IMG/VR virus record: IMGVR_UViG_3300022752_000338
Location: 1-26,067 of that record
Length of the DNA: 26,067 bases
Source of the DNA: a virus
Reading direction: 5' to 3' (one strand)
A program made the translations under genes and the position numbers. The notes under the pieces are model-generated. The model made no database searches, had not been told where the DNA came from, and saw only the letters and a list, made by a program, of their open reading frames with translations. Shown piece by piece: positions 1-6,572 of the stretch (the first letter of the stretch is position 1; each line of letters begins with the position of its first letter).

Positions 1-227
1 GAAAGTCTGCTTTGACTTTTGACTGGCATACGGTGGAAATTGAACCGCCTAAATCCAAGAATGATTATCAAGGCGGCACACACGCATCACCACGCCGCCA
101 TCAGGTTCGTGGACATTGGCGCACCTACAAATCAGGCAAGCGAGGGTGGGTTAAAGAGTGCTGGAAGGGAGACGCAAGAAAAGGAACTGTTTTTAAAGAC
201 TATCAAATTAAGGAGAAGAACACATGA
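1..227 (+). CDS. Small phage protein, 5' end cut by the window edge
   Basis: The reading frame is open to the left edge with no upstream stop, so the true start probably lies outside. A TTG at 12 is the only start-like codon near the edge and has no ribosome binding site. The visible product is about 74 residues and rich in K, R, W and H, with a compact basic motif (HQVRGHWR, then KSGKRGWVKECWKGD). I know this motif type as the C-terminal end of small phage proteins of unknown function. The stop overlaps the next start as ATGA, and the end of the gene carries the next gene's AAGGAG. Function unknown; it may be only the tail of a larger protein. Confidence 0.6.
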   Translation, partial: KSALTFDWHTVEIEPPKSKNDYQGGTHASPRRHQVRGHWRTYKSGKRGWVKECWKGDARKGTVFKDYQIKEKNT

Positions 228-460
228 CATGGAAGTTTCTTGCCGACCAAGAGCGTGAAAAGATTGCGCGTAAAACGCCGTATGTAGTCGAAGGCTTGGC
301 GTTGCACGAACAAGCAGTCAGAGAACTCAACCCACGCGATGATTGGAAAGGTCTGACCGAGGAAGAGCGCCAAGCTGTTCGTGATGCGATGCCCCTCCCG
401 TTCTATGTGAAGAACTTGTACGCCGCTATTGAAGCCAAACTGAAGGAGAAGAACACATGA
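224..460 (+). CDS. Small phage protein with W-x-GLTEEE / AIEAKLKEKNT module
   Basis: A 78-aa acidic, soluble, mainly helical protein. The start ATG is preceded by AAGGAG and overlaps the upstream stop. Residues about 38-78 form a module (W-K-GLTEEE, then AIEAKLKEKNT) that recurs in the next gene (457-675), so the two proteins share a domain or come from a duplication. The module type is common among small phage ORFs; its function is not known to me. The final LKEKNT is encoded by the ribosome binding site of the following gene. Membership of a coupled early operon is inferred from the overlaps. Confidence 0.75.
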   Translation: MTWKFLADQEREKIARKTPYVVEGLALHEQAVRELNPRDDWKGLTEEERQAVRDAMPLPFYVKNLYAAIEAKLKEKNT

Positions 461-675
461 CCATTAACATTCAGTTTGGAGAAAAAACAGTGCGAGTAGC
501 TGTTGAAATCAACGGTGCGATTGAGTCTGCCATGACTTACTTGCCTGAGCGTGAATGGATTGGGCTGACAGAGGATGAGGTTGCATTGATTGCCGCTGAT
601 TGTTCTTTAGTAACACCAAGTGACTTTTATTTTGCACAAGCTATAGAAGCCAAACTTAAAGAAAGAAACACATGA
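457..675 (+). CDS. Small phage protein, same C-terminal module as the preceding gene
   Basis: A 72-aa protein with a distinct N-terminal half (about residues 1-30, beta-like, hydrophobic alternation) and a C-terminal module. The module has W-I-GLTEDE and ends in AIEAKLKERNT, matching the preceding protein. At DNA level the last 30 bases (646-675) match 431-460 at 25 positions. ATGA overlaps exist at both ends, so translation is probably coupled along the row. No enzymatic motif is visible; function unknown. Confidence 0.75.
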   Translation: MTINIQFGEKTVRVAVEINGAIESAMTYLPEREWIGLTEDEVALIAADCSLVTPSDFYFAQAIEAKLKERNT

Positions 676-857
676 ACATCACACTTAACTTAGAGAAACC
701 TATGGAGCCGTCTTCAGACTTTCCCAAGCATTCAATCAAAGCATATTGGATTGATGATGGCCGCATTGGGGTAGTAGCTGCTGTTCAGAGGCAGGATGGC
801 GGTTTTCATTTGATACAAGACATACTTGATTTACCGAAGGAGAAAAATTATGAATAA
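672..857 (+). CDS. Small hypothetical phage protein
   Basis: A 61-aa protein starting in an ATGA overlap with the previous stop. The purine-rich AAAGAAAG upstream is a weak ribosome binding site. The central part (SIKAYWIDDGRIGVVAAVQ) looks like a small beta hairpin. The C-terminal LPKEKNYE is encoded by the GAAGGAG of the next gene, with which it overlaps by 8 bases. I do not recognise the family. Confidence 0.65.
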   Translation: MNITLNLEKPMEPSSDFPKHSIKAYWIDDGRIGVVAAVQRQDGGFHLIQDILDLPKEKNYE

Positions 858-1071
858 CCAAAAACCAGCATTTCCAATTCCTGACTTTGATGAACAGGGA
901 ATGACTCTACGCGATTACTTTGCGGCCAAGGCGATGCAAGCAACTATGAACAATCTTGATGAGCAAAAGTATTGGGGGGAGGAATACAGTATTGAAGAAA
1001 TGCTTTTATTTACTGCTGAACGTGCTTACGAACAAGCAGATGCCATGATGAAAGTGAGAGAGGAATTATGA
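850..1071 (+). CDS. Small conserved phage protein (KPAFPIP ... LRDYFAAKAMQA type)
   Basis: The ATG at 850 is chosen because GAAGGAG sits at optimal distance and the product then begins MNNQKPAFPIP, the usual start of this family. An in-frame ATG at 826 lies inside the previous gene without a ribosome binding site. The 73-aa protein has the signature LRDYFAAKAMQA and a helical C-terminus (AYEQADAMMKVREE). It belongs to a widespread family of short phage and prophage proteins of unknown role. It is soluble, with no membrane segment or catalytic motif. It overlaps the next gene by ATGA. Confidence 0.8.
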   Translation: MNNQKPAFPIPDFDEQGMTLRDYFAAKAMQATMNNLDEQKYWGEEYSIEEMLLFTAERAYEQADAMMKVREEL

Positions 1072-1301
1072 GCGACAGATTTGATCTAGAGCAAGCCATC
1101 CTGAGGGCAGACATGGAAGCAGATTTAAACCTGCTCTTTGACCGTGTATGCAATGGGCCAGAGCTGTCTCAGGACGACATGGCTAACGCTTTGCTGGGAC
1201 TTATCACTCTCAACGCCTTGAGACAAGAGAAGCTGTGGAATATCTTTGAAGACATGTGCCATCAAAGGAAATTTAAGGATCAATATGAAAAAGTGGATTG
1301 A
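1068..1301 (+). CDS. Small helical phage protein
   Basis: A 77-aa acidic protein, almost wholly helical by composition (leucine, alanine, glutamate and aspartate spaced as in amphipathic helices). The start overlaps the previous stop as ATGA with GAGAGGA upstream. The 3' end overlaps the next gene by 17 bases. The family is not recognised and no motif suggests a function. Confidence 0.7.
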   Translation: MSDRFDLEQAILRADMEADLNLLFDRVCNGPELSQDDMANALLGLITLNALRQEKLWNIFEDMCHQRKFKDQYEKVD

Positions 1302-1491
1302 TCCCCCTGGCGGGTGGAAGTATGGATTCCCTAAGACTTTTGATACGGAAAAGGACGGGGACATGCACACATGGCTAGTAGCTAATGGATATCCTCAAGA
1401 AGAGATTGAGGATTTAGGTGATCAATTTTATGTGCGTCAGTGGCCAACAGAAGAAGAGGAACTTAAGGAGAAATCATGTTCCGGTGGTTAA
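1285..1491 (+). CDS. Small conserved phage protein (WIDPPGGWKYGFPK type)
   Basis: The ATG at 1285 has AAGGA upstream and gives a 68-aa product beginning MKKWIDPPGGWKYGFPK. That is a recognisable N-terminus of a short phage family of unknown function. An upstream in-frame ATG at 1246 has no ribosome binding site and lies inside the previous gene. The C-terminal half is acidic (EEEELKE) and is encoded over the AAGGAG of the next, out-of-frame gene. Soluble. Confidence 0.75.
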   Translation: MKKWIDPPGGWKYGFPKTFDTEKDGDMHTWLVANGYPQEEIEDLGDQFYVRQWPTEEEELKEKSCSGG

Positions 1492-1619
1492 AACAACACC
1501 AACCTAGAATCTATGAGGTAGTTCATTACTTTAGGTTAGTGTTTGCTCACATAGGAGCATTCAGTCTTTTTATTCTTGTTTTGTTTATGCTGGGCTATTG
1601 CCAGGAGGCTCCATTATGA
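1476..1619 (+). CDS. Membrane mini-protein, 47 aa
   Basis: A strong AAGGAG (1464-1469) lies 6 bases before this ATG. The 47-aa product has a basic N-terminus (MFRWLKQHQPR), then one hydrophobic segment of about 20 residues (around IGAFSLFILVLFMLGY), then a short CQEAPL end. This is a single-pass membrane protein with a basic, presumably cytoplasmic N-terminus. It overlaps the upstream gene by 16 bases and the downstream one by ATGA. The role is unknown. It is too small and lacks flanking lysis genes to be called a holin. Confidence 0.6.
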   Translation: MFRWLKQHQPRIYEVVHYFRLVFAHIGAFSLFILVLFMLGYCQEAPL

Positions 1620-1759
1620 GCGGATGGCTTATTGCAACAACAGGTTTGATTTATACAATTGTGGCCATTGAGCAAGGCTACAAAGGTAATATGGGCATGG
1701 CCATCGCCTACGCAGGTTATGCATTTAGCAACATTGGACTATGGAAAATGACATCATGA
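1616..1759 (+). CDS. Membrane mini-protein, 47 aa (GYAFSNIGL type)
   Basis: Starts in an ATGA overlap; CCAGGAGG (1601-1608) lies 7 bases upstream as a good ribosome binding site. The 47-aa product has two hydrophobic stretches (WLIATTGLIYTIVAI and MAIAYAGYAFSNIGL) separated by a short polar turn (EQGYKGN), consistent with a two-pass hairpin protein. The second stretch with GYAFSNIGL resembles short phage membrane proteins I have seen, all without known role. Function unknown. Confidence 0.6.
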   Translation: MSGWLIATTGLIYTIVAIEQGYKGNMGMAIAYAGYAFSNIGLWKMTS

Positions 1760-1956
1760 AAGAAAAAACTAGCGCAAGTCTTGCCGACTATGTTAAAATT
1801 GAACTTGAAGTTATAAAAGAGAATGAAGATGGTAGCGCCGACATTTTGTTAAAAAATCTCGACTCTAAAGCCATCCAATATCTCTTAAATTATGCGTTTG
1901 TGAATATGCTAAAGAGTGCCATATCTGAAGGTAAATTGTATACACCAAAGGAGTGA
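1756..1956 (+). CDS. Small conserved phage protein, ELEVIKENEDGSADILL type
   Basis: The ATG at 1756 is preferred over the in-frame ATG at 1741. It overlaps the upstream stop as ATGA and has GGA about 11 bases upstream, whereas 1741 has no ribosome binding site. The 66-aa product has an acidic beta segment (IELEVIKENEDGSADILL), then a helix (KAIQYLLNYAFVNMLKSAI). This arrangement recurs in short phage proteins of unknown function. A GGAG (1951-1954) near the 3' end serves the next gene. Confidence 0.65.
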   Translation: MKEKTSASLADYVKIELEVIKENEDGSADILLKNLDSKAIQYLLNYAFVNMLKSAISEGKLYTPKE

Positions 1957-1959
1957 CGT

Positions 1960-2160
1960 ATGAAGCAGATAGTAGTGACGTATGACGACCAGTTTGAGTT
2001 CCGCGAGGCCCACTACGCTCATGAGGCGTGGAATGCCATCCGAGAGGCCTATCACGAGCTAAATTCGACTCAGCGTCGATTAGACAGTGGTCGGATGGAT
2101 GAGGGACTCAATTATATGAAAGAGGTTTTAGAGGCTGCTCTGTCAAGGATAGAAGAATGA
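1960..2160 (+). CDS. Small helical phage protein
   Basis: A 66-aa protein with GGAG 6 bases before the ATG. After a short beta start (MKQIVVTYDDQFEF) it is helical and charged, rich in alanine and glutamate. No motif, membrane segment or cysteine cluster is visible. The stop overlaps the next ATG (ATGA). Function unknown. Confidence 0.7.
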   Translation: MKQIVVTYDDQFEFREAHYAHEAWNAIREAYHELNSTQRRLDSGRMDEGLNYMKEVLEAALSRIEE

Positions 2161-2282
2161 GCAAGTCGGATGTCATGATTGCCGCTATAGCAATATTCGT
2201 AATTGGATATTTGGTTGGCGAGTATTCTGCCCACAAAGACGTGATGAACGTGATTTCTAAAATTTGTGAGGTTAAAGCATGA
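2157..2282 (+). CDS. Membrane-anchored mini-protein, 41 aa
   Basis: Starts in an ATGA overlap with AAGGA (2147-2151) upstream. After MSKSDV a hydrophobic helix (MIAAIAIFVIGYLVG) forms a likely membrane anchor, followed by about 20 polar residues ending KICEVKA. The position within the coupled row, the ribosome binding site and the overlaps at both ends make it a credible gene despite its size. Role unknown. Confidence 0.55.
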   Translation: MSKSDVMIAAIAIFVIGYLVGEYSAHKDVMNVISKICEVKA

Positions 2283-2443
2283 CTGATGAACAGATTCAAT
2301 ATTTGAGAAACAAGTACGACTTTGTTGCATGGGAAGAAAAAGGCGTAAACGCCCTTTTGCTGGATGCATGTGACGTAATCAATCGTTTGTTGGATGAAAT
2401 TGAAGTGTTACGTTCTGAAATTTACTTAAGGAGTGAGCTATGA
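2279..2443 (+). CDS. Small coiled-coil-like protein, 54 aa
   Basis: Starts in an ATGA overlap; a purine-rich GTGAGG sits upstream. The product is acidic and helical, with a leucine/isoleucine pattern (VINRLLDEIEVLRSEIYLRSEL) compatible with a short coiled coil. The last residues are encoded over the AAGGAG of the next gene. Function unknown. Confidence 0.55.
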   Translation: MTDEQIQYLRNKYDFVAWEEKGVNALLLDACDVINRLLDEIEVLRSEIYLRSEL

Positions 2444-2661
2444 ATGGAATGGCCGCGTGTATGGATGATTATTCGCCTGGCTTTGTTGCTCTTGGATTCC
2501 CAGAAAAAGATCCAGAGTTTATGCCCCTGCTACAAAGCAGCGAGCGTAGAGTCTTAGACAAGCAAGCCGCCCTGATTGCTGCCAACCACCTGATCAATTA
2601 CAGCCTGACTGGCCAAGCAATTGATCTAGAGATTGCCGAGCGGCATCTAGCTCTTATTTGA
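2440..2661 (+). CDS. Small phage protein, last gene of the early row
   Basis: A 73-aa protein with AAGGAG 7 bases before its ATG, starting in an ATGA overlap. The C-terminal helix (DKQAALIAANHLINYSLTGQ, then IAERHLALI) is amphipathic. Its 3' end overlaps the convergent minus-strand gene by 8 bases, so transcription from the two sides meets here. No T-tract terminator is visible at the junction. Function unknown. Confidence 0.65.
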   Translation: MNGMAACMDDYSPGFVALGFPEKDPEFMPLLQSSERRVLDKQAALIAANHLINYSLTGQAIDLEIAERHLALI

Positions 2662-3811
2662 GCATCCCGATATCGACTCTGTGCCTCTCGATCTCACCGT
2701 GGTCACGGTGGTGGATAATAGCCACCATGTCTCTTCCAGCACGGTAACCATGCCCCGCAGCATACGCATCCTTAGCTGCTAGGGTTCTAAAGCTTTCACA
2801 TACAACGCCAGGATACTCTCTCACTGATTGATGGTGAACGTGTCCTGTATACCAGTACCTGTGCTTGGTCTGTCCCCAGTCCTCAGCGCGATCACAAGCC
2901 ATTACCCCTAGTAACTGGTCATGCTTACACGTATCGCCGTGTGTAGCCCCGATTAAGACCTTTCCAAAGCGATGAAACCAGAACCTAGCGGGAGACAAGT
3001 CTACAGTCACCCTAGGATTGTTGGAGAAGTAGGCTTGGATAGTGAAGGCAAGTGCCCAAATGGCTTGAGGATCGTGGTTACCGGCTACGAACCTGACAAT
3101 GACCTCTTCATGTTTCTCCAAAGCCCGCAGGATAGAGTGTCGATAAGCTTCTATACCAATCCCCAAAACCTTCACAAAGCGGCTATCCACATCAAGCTGA
3201 TGCTTGTGAGCTGGGGTCATATTGGACTGATCATTGGCGTGAAACACATCTCCAAGTGGTATAATCACGCATGTCTTTGTTTCGGGCGTGCAGCTCATCA
3301 AACGATCTACAGCGCCAAGAGTTAAATCACGAGCGTCATCAGAATTGAAATCATCACCCGCTTCTTCAGCCCAAGCGTACATCCCAAAGTGTGGATCTCC
3401 AATCGGGATAACTGTTAAAATATCCTCATACGAATACTTCGGAGCTTCAGGAATGGGTGAGAGTCCTTTAATTTCTTGTGAAAGCTGCTCAACTGCTATT
3501 CTGACAAACTCTTCTTTTTTATCGGCATCTACTGTAGATTTGACCCATTGACCCTTAGGTTTACCATCTTGATCGTAGTAAGTAGAGACACCTTTAACCG
3601 TATATCCTTCAGGGACAACATGAATCATGTCATGATCGGGGGAATGGCCTCTGTAAGATGCTTTCTTTTTAACAGCCTTCAGCGCATCTGCAACTGTACT
3701 TTTATTGAGGCCTAAATGTTTAGCTGCGGCTCTTGCGCTTCCATATTTTTCTATTGCTTCCAAGTATTCCAATTGACGCGCAGTGCAGAATTCATAGAGT
3801 GATGAATACAT
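2654..3811 (-). CDS. HTH - metallophosphoesterase fusion protein
   Basis: A 385-aa protein. Residues about 11-50 form a helix-turn-helix (SARAAAKHLGLNKSTVADAL). Residues 72-98 hold a short YDQDGK-type linker domain. From about residue 130 the calcineurin-like phosphoesterase motifs appear in order: GDPHFG (138-143), GDVFHAND (187-194), GNHD (244-247), THGD (290-293) and GHVHH (323-327). The set is complete, so a two-metal active enzyme is expected, acting on a phosphoester (nucleotide or nucleic acid) that the sequence does not name. The HTH suggests targeting to DNA. It is translationally coupled (ATGA) behind the HslV-like gene and runs opposite to all other genes here. Phage HTH-phosphoesterases are known as a type; the biological role is unsettled. 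Confidence 0.85.
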   Translation of the reverse strand: MYSSLYEFCTARQLEYLEAIEKYGSARAAAKHLGLNKSTVADALKAVKKKASYRGHSPDHDMIHVVPEGYTVKGVSTYYDQDGKPKGQWVKSTVDADKKEEFVRIAVEQLSQEIKGLSPIPEAPKYSYEDILTVIPIGDPHFGMYAWAEEAGDDFNSDDARDLTLGAVDRLMSCTPETKTCVIIPLGDVFHANDQSNMTPAHKHQLDVDSRFVKVLGIGIEAYRHSILRALEKHEEVIVRFVAGNHDPQAIWALAFTIQAYFSNNPRVTVDLSPARFWFHRFGKVLIGATHGDTCKHDQLLGVMACDRAEDWGQTKHRYWYTGHVHHQSVREYPGVVCESFRTLAAKDAYAAGHGYRAGRDMVAIIHHRDHGEIERHRVDIGMLK

Positions 3812-4242
3812 CAGGAACCTTTCAGTTTATAGGTACGAACAGGTGCGCGAGAGCTGGCATCATGCTTACACACAAGCTTGACGGCTTTAACGGGATTGAC
3901 CCAACCAAGGGCCTCATAAGTACAGATAGCAGCTTTGCCTCCGGTGCCGATAGCCTCAATGCCGCGGGAAATAGGCATAGGAATCAAGGACTTAGAGTAG
4001 TATACCAACGTGCCAGCACCCATCACAAGTGCTTCAGAGTTGGAGAACTTAGGGGTTTTCCCTTTCTTACCCACTTTCCACCAAGAAAGGAACTCAATAG
4101 ACTCGTCTACATCACCCGCAAAGCCAAGAAGAAAACCTTTATGACGGTAAACTTTCTGACCAAGCCAAATTCTATCGCCATCAGTAATGGAGGAATCCGC
4201 CACCATAAGACCTAGCTTTAAATCGGCAATGATTGTTGTCAT
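3811..4242 (-). CDS. HslV/proteasome-like Ntn-hydrolase
   Basis: A 143-aa protein. The ATG at 4242 is chosen over a GTG at 4263 because GGGG sits 6-9 bases upstream and it gives MTTIIAD, matching the HslV start MTTIV. Met removal would expose Thr1 as nucleophile. With Thr1 as first residue, Asp15 (in VADSS), Lys29 (QKVYRHK), the GFAGD segment and IGTGG line up in order with HslV Asp17, Lys33, GFAGG and IGSGG. The protein is shorter than HslV (about 175 aa) and ends soon after the segment matching CIYTN. No HslU or ClpX-type ATPase is present in the window. It may be a virion or regulatory protease, or a catalytically retained homologue with another substrate. The family assignment is sequence-based; substrate and oligomer are unknown. 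Confidence 0.75.
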   Translation of the reverse strand: MTTIIADLKLGLMVADSSITDGDRIWLGQKVYRHKGFLLGFAGDVDESIEFLSWWKVGKKGKTPKFSNSEALVMGAGTLVYYSKSLIPMPISRGIEAIGTGGKAAICTYEALGWVNPVKAVKLVCKHDASSRAPVRTYKLKGS

Positions 4243-4285
4243 AGTGTCCCCAAAGTTAACCACATTTTAAGACGAGAAAGTTACA

Positions 4286-4471
4286 ATGAGCGCATTCGAT
4301 TGGAAAGGCCCAAGCCAAATCACCCCAGAACTCAAGAAATCTGCCATCACATCGCAGAGATCCAGCAAGGCCCTACAAGAATCAAGAAGTAAGGGTAGCT
4401 GGGCCAACACACAGTGGAAGCTATCCAACAGAGGCGAGAAAAGACTACACACTAGGCGCAACATGGGTTAA
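4286..4471 (+). CDS. Small basic protein upstream of the terminase
   Basis: A 61-aa basic protein, rich in K, R, S and W, with GAGAAAG 6 bases before the ATG as a weak ribosome binding site. No cysteine or membrane segment is seen. It lies between the divergent minus-strand cassette and terS, so a promoter for the packaging genes could lie in the 43-base gap before it, but I see no clear consensus there. Basic charge and position would allow nucleic-acid binding, which is speculation. Function unknown. Confidence 0.6.
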   Translation: MSAFDWKGPSQITPELKKSAITSQRSSKALQESRSKGSWANTQWKLSNRGEKRLHTRRNMG

Positions 4472-4500
4472 AATAGCTTCAAAGGAGTCATTGAGAGCAT

Positions 4501-4956
4501 ATGGCCAAGACAAAAGAAGTAACCACTAACTTAGGTGGCAGACCCACAAAGTACGACCCATCATTCTGCGACATAGCAATTGAGCTAGGTAAGAAGGGTA
4601 AAAGCTTCCACTACATAGCGGGAAGCTTAGGCATTTCTTACAGAACATTGTGCAGACTACGTGATGAGCACGAAGAGTTTTGTCACGCCTTAGAGTTAGC
4701 GAACACTCACTCACAAATGTGGTGGGAAGATCAAGGCCAAACCTACCTCGTGGGGACTAAAGATAGCGGCAACATCAACGCATCTCTGTATGGCAGATCT
4801 ATGGCTGCACGCTTCCCTGACACTTGGAGGGAGAACGTCAAGGTTAGCGGGGATAAAGAGAACCCTGTAGAGGTGAAGGTAGATGCTCAAGGGCTGATCT
4901 CTGCGCTGATAGACAACATCGAACTCACTCGACAGAATGCAGGAACAACTGATTGA
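4501..4956 (+). CDS. terS: Terminase small subunit
   Basis: A 151-aa protein opening with the typical DNA-packaging start GGRPTKYDPSFCD. A helix-turn-helix follows (about residues 33-60, FHYIAGSLGISYRTLCRL). The central WWEDQGQTYL and LYGRSMAARFPDTWRE segments are usual in terS families, and the acidic C-terminus probably oligomerises. TerS recognises the packaging site on phage DNA and hands it to TerL. GGAG lies 13 bases before the ATG, slightly far. The gene overlaps terL by 20 bases, which supports the pairing. Confidence 0.88.
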   Translation: MAKTKEVTTNLGGRPTKYDPSFCDIAIELGKKGKSFHYIAGSLGISYRTLCRLRDEHEEFCHALELANTHSQMWWEDQGQTYLVGTKDSGNINASLYGRSMAARFPDTWRENVKVSGDKENPVEVKVDAQGLISALIDNIELTRQNAGTTD

Positions 4957-6361
4957 GACGCTGAAAGACCCCAAATTCCAAAGTGCGTTTGCAACACTAA
5001 GCCCTGAAGAGCAAATAGCAAGCGCATGGAGAATGAAGTGGTTGACTCAGGCTCACCAGCATCAGATCCTCCCTCATGGGGATTGGTGGACTATATGGCT
5101 TCTCCTAGCTGGCCGCGGAGCTGGTAAGACTAGGACTGCTGCGGAGCAAGTTGGATGGTGGGCATGGAAACAACCCAACACCCGCTGGCTCGTAGCCGCC
5201 CCCACAAGCTCAGACGTAAGGGCTACATGCTTTGAAGGTGACTCAGGGCTGCTTAACGTCATTCCTAAAGAGCTTATGGCAGACTACAACAAGAGCTACC
5301 ACGAGATACGATTGATGAACGGCTCCCTTATTAAAGGCATCCCAGCATCCGAGCCTGAGCGCTTCCGCGGTGGCCAATGGCACGGCGCTTGGTGTGATGA
5401 GCTTGCCGCTTGGGACTACCTGCAAGAGGCTTGGGATCAGATTCAATTCTCTGTGCGCTTGGGCAAGAAGACACGCATACTGTGTACAACCACGCCTCGA
5501 CCCAAAGACCTGATCGTAGACCTTGTGGGCAGGGATGGAGATGATGTCTGCGTTACTACAGCCTCAACATACACCAACCTAGCCAACCTTGCCCCAAGCT
5601 TTCAGAAGCAGATCCTCCAGTACGAGGGCACTAAGCTGGGTCGGCAGGAGATCTATGCGGAGATCATCGACCCCGAAGAGTCGGGCATCATCAAGCGGGA
5701 CATGATCCGGTTGTGGCCCAACAACAAAGAATTTCCCAAGTTTGAGTACATCTTGCAGAGCTACGACGTGGCTACCAGCGAGAAGACGGTGAACGACCCT
5801 ACCGCGGCATCCACATGGGGCGTATTCAAGCCTCTAGACGGCCCTATGAGCGTTTTATTGATCGACTGCTGGCAAGACAGGCTTCAGTACCCCGATCTGC
5901 GCCCAAAGGTCTTAGATGAGTACGAGGTGGTGTACGGAGAGGGACGAGACAGGAAGCGGGTAGACTTGATCTTGATTGAGGACAAGTCAGCAGGTATCAG
6001 CCTGATCCAAGACTTGCAGAGAGCGCACCTGCCTGTAAGGGCGTATAACCCTGGTCGTGCTGACAAGATGCAGCGCCTGAACGTCATATCCTCCCTGTTC
6101 GCCAGAGGCAGAGTCTGGATGCCTGAGAGCACGCAACGTCCACGGTACGTGAAGGACTGGGTAGAACCCCTACTAAGCCAGCTCTGTGCGTTTCCTGATA
6201 CAACCCATGATGACTTTGTGGACTCGACCTCCCAAGCCCTGCGCTACCTGCGTGATGCTGGATGGATCGACATTGATGGCCCAGCCCCAGAGGCTTATGA
6301 CGAAGACGATTACTATGATAGCGGAATGGCGAAAAGGAAAGAGAATCCCTATGCAGTATGA
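4937..6361 (+). CDS. terL: Terminase large subunit (ATPase-nuclease)
   Basis: A 474-aa packaging motor that pumps DNA into the prohead through the portal and cuts it. The ATPase domain has Walker A GRGAGKT (59-65), Walker B GAWCDE (150-155) with catalytic Glu155, and the coupling motif CTTTPRP (183-189). The RNase H-like nuclease domain has acidic residues at D277 (SYDVA), E348 (IEDKSAG) and D425/D426 (THDDFVDS). Length is normal and the domain set complete. It starts inside terS and ends 11 bases inside the next small ORF. The packaging strategy (pac, cos or direct repeats) cannot be read from the protein here. Confidence 0.95.
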   Translation: MQEQLIETLKDPKFQSAFATLSPEEQIASAWRMKWLTQAHQHQILPHGDWWTIWLLLAGRGAGKTRTAAEQVGWWAWKQPNTRWLVAAPTSSDVRATCFEGDSGLLNVIPKELMADYNKSYHEIRLMNGSLIKGIPASEPERFRGGQWHGAWCDELAAWDYLQEAWDQIQFSVRLGKKTRILCTTTPRPKDLIVDLVGRDGDDVCVTTASTYTNLANLAPSFQKQILQYEGTKLGRQEIYAEIIDPEESGIIKRDMIRLWPNNKEFPKFEYILQSYDVATSEKTVNDPTAASTWGVFKPLDGPMSVLLIDCWQDRLQYPDLRPKVLDEYEVVYGEGRDRKRVDLILIEDKSAGISLIQDLQRAHLPVRAYNPGRADKMQRLNVISSLFARGRVWMPESTQRPRYVKDWVEPLLSQLCAFPDTTHDDFVDSTSQALRYLRDAGWIDIDGPAPEAYDEDDYYDSGMAKRKENPYAV

Positions 6362-6536
6362 CGAGATAGTGACCACTCACTTATGTGATGGCAGATTTGA
6401 GATAGTGGCTGACCATAGAGCATTGAAAGAGCTGCTCAATGATCCTATCAACGGCGAGGAAGCTATTGAGAGACTATGCGAGAGCCTGTCAACATGGATA
6501 GATAGCCAATTGGACATTGATAACCTAATAGGTTAA
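6351..6536 (+). CDS. Small acidic phage protein after terL
   Basis: A 61-aa acidic, helical protein. The ATG at 6351 is preceded by AAGGAAAGAG in the 3' end of terL, which it overlaps by 11 bases. The in-frame upstream extension inside terL has no ribosome binding site. Hydrophobic residues are spaced as in amphipathic helices (ALKELLND, ERLCESLSTWIDSQLD). Family not recognised. Its stop codon ends one base before the -35 box of a strong promoter. Confidence 0.6.
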   Translation: MQYDEIVTTHLCDGRFEIVADHRALKELLNDPINGEEAIERLCESLSTWIDSQLDIDNLIG

Positions 6537-6566
6537 TTGACACCGTGTTGTTTGCTGTTGTACAAT
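6537..6566 (+). promoter_or_regulatory. Strong sigma70-type promoter
   Basis: A perfect -35 TTGACA (6537-6542), an 18-base spacer, and TACAAT (6561-6566), one mismatch from TATAAT. Expected transcription start is near 6572-6575. It begins immediately after the stop codon of the preceding gene and directs transcription into a stretch with no convincing ORF but strong inverted repeats. It is the best promoter I can see in the window. Confidence 0.75.
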
Positions 6567-6572
6567 AGCGTT

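Noticed and set aside
19-258. Alternative plus-strand ORF overlapping the first gene
   Set aside because: It has no ribosome binding site, runs through the ATGA junction of the coupled genes, and lacks the phage-family motif seen in the other frame.
2695-2710. CACCGTG-gt-CACGGTG inverted repeat near the convergent gene ends
   Set aside because: It lies within codons of the phosphoesterase C-terminus (HHRDHGE) and no T-tract follows on either strand, so it is not called a terminator.
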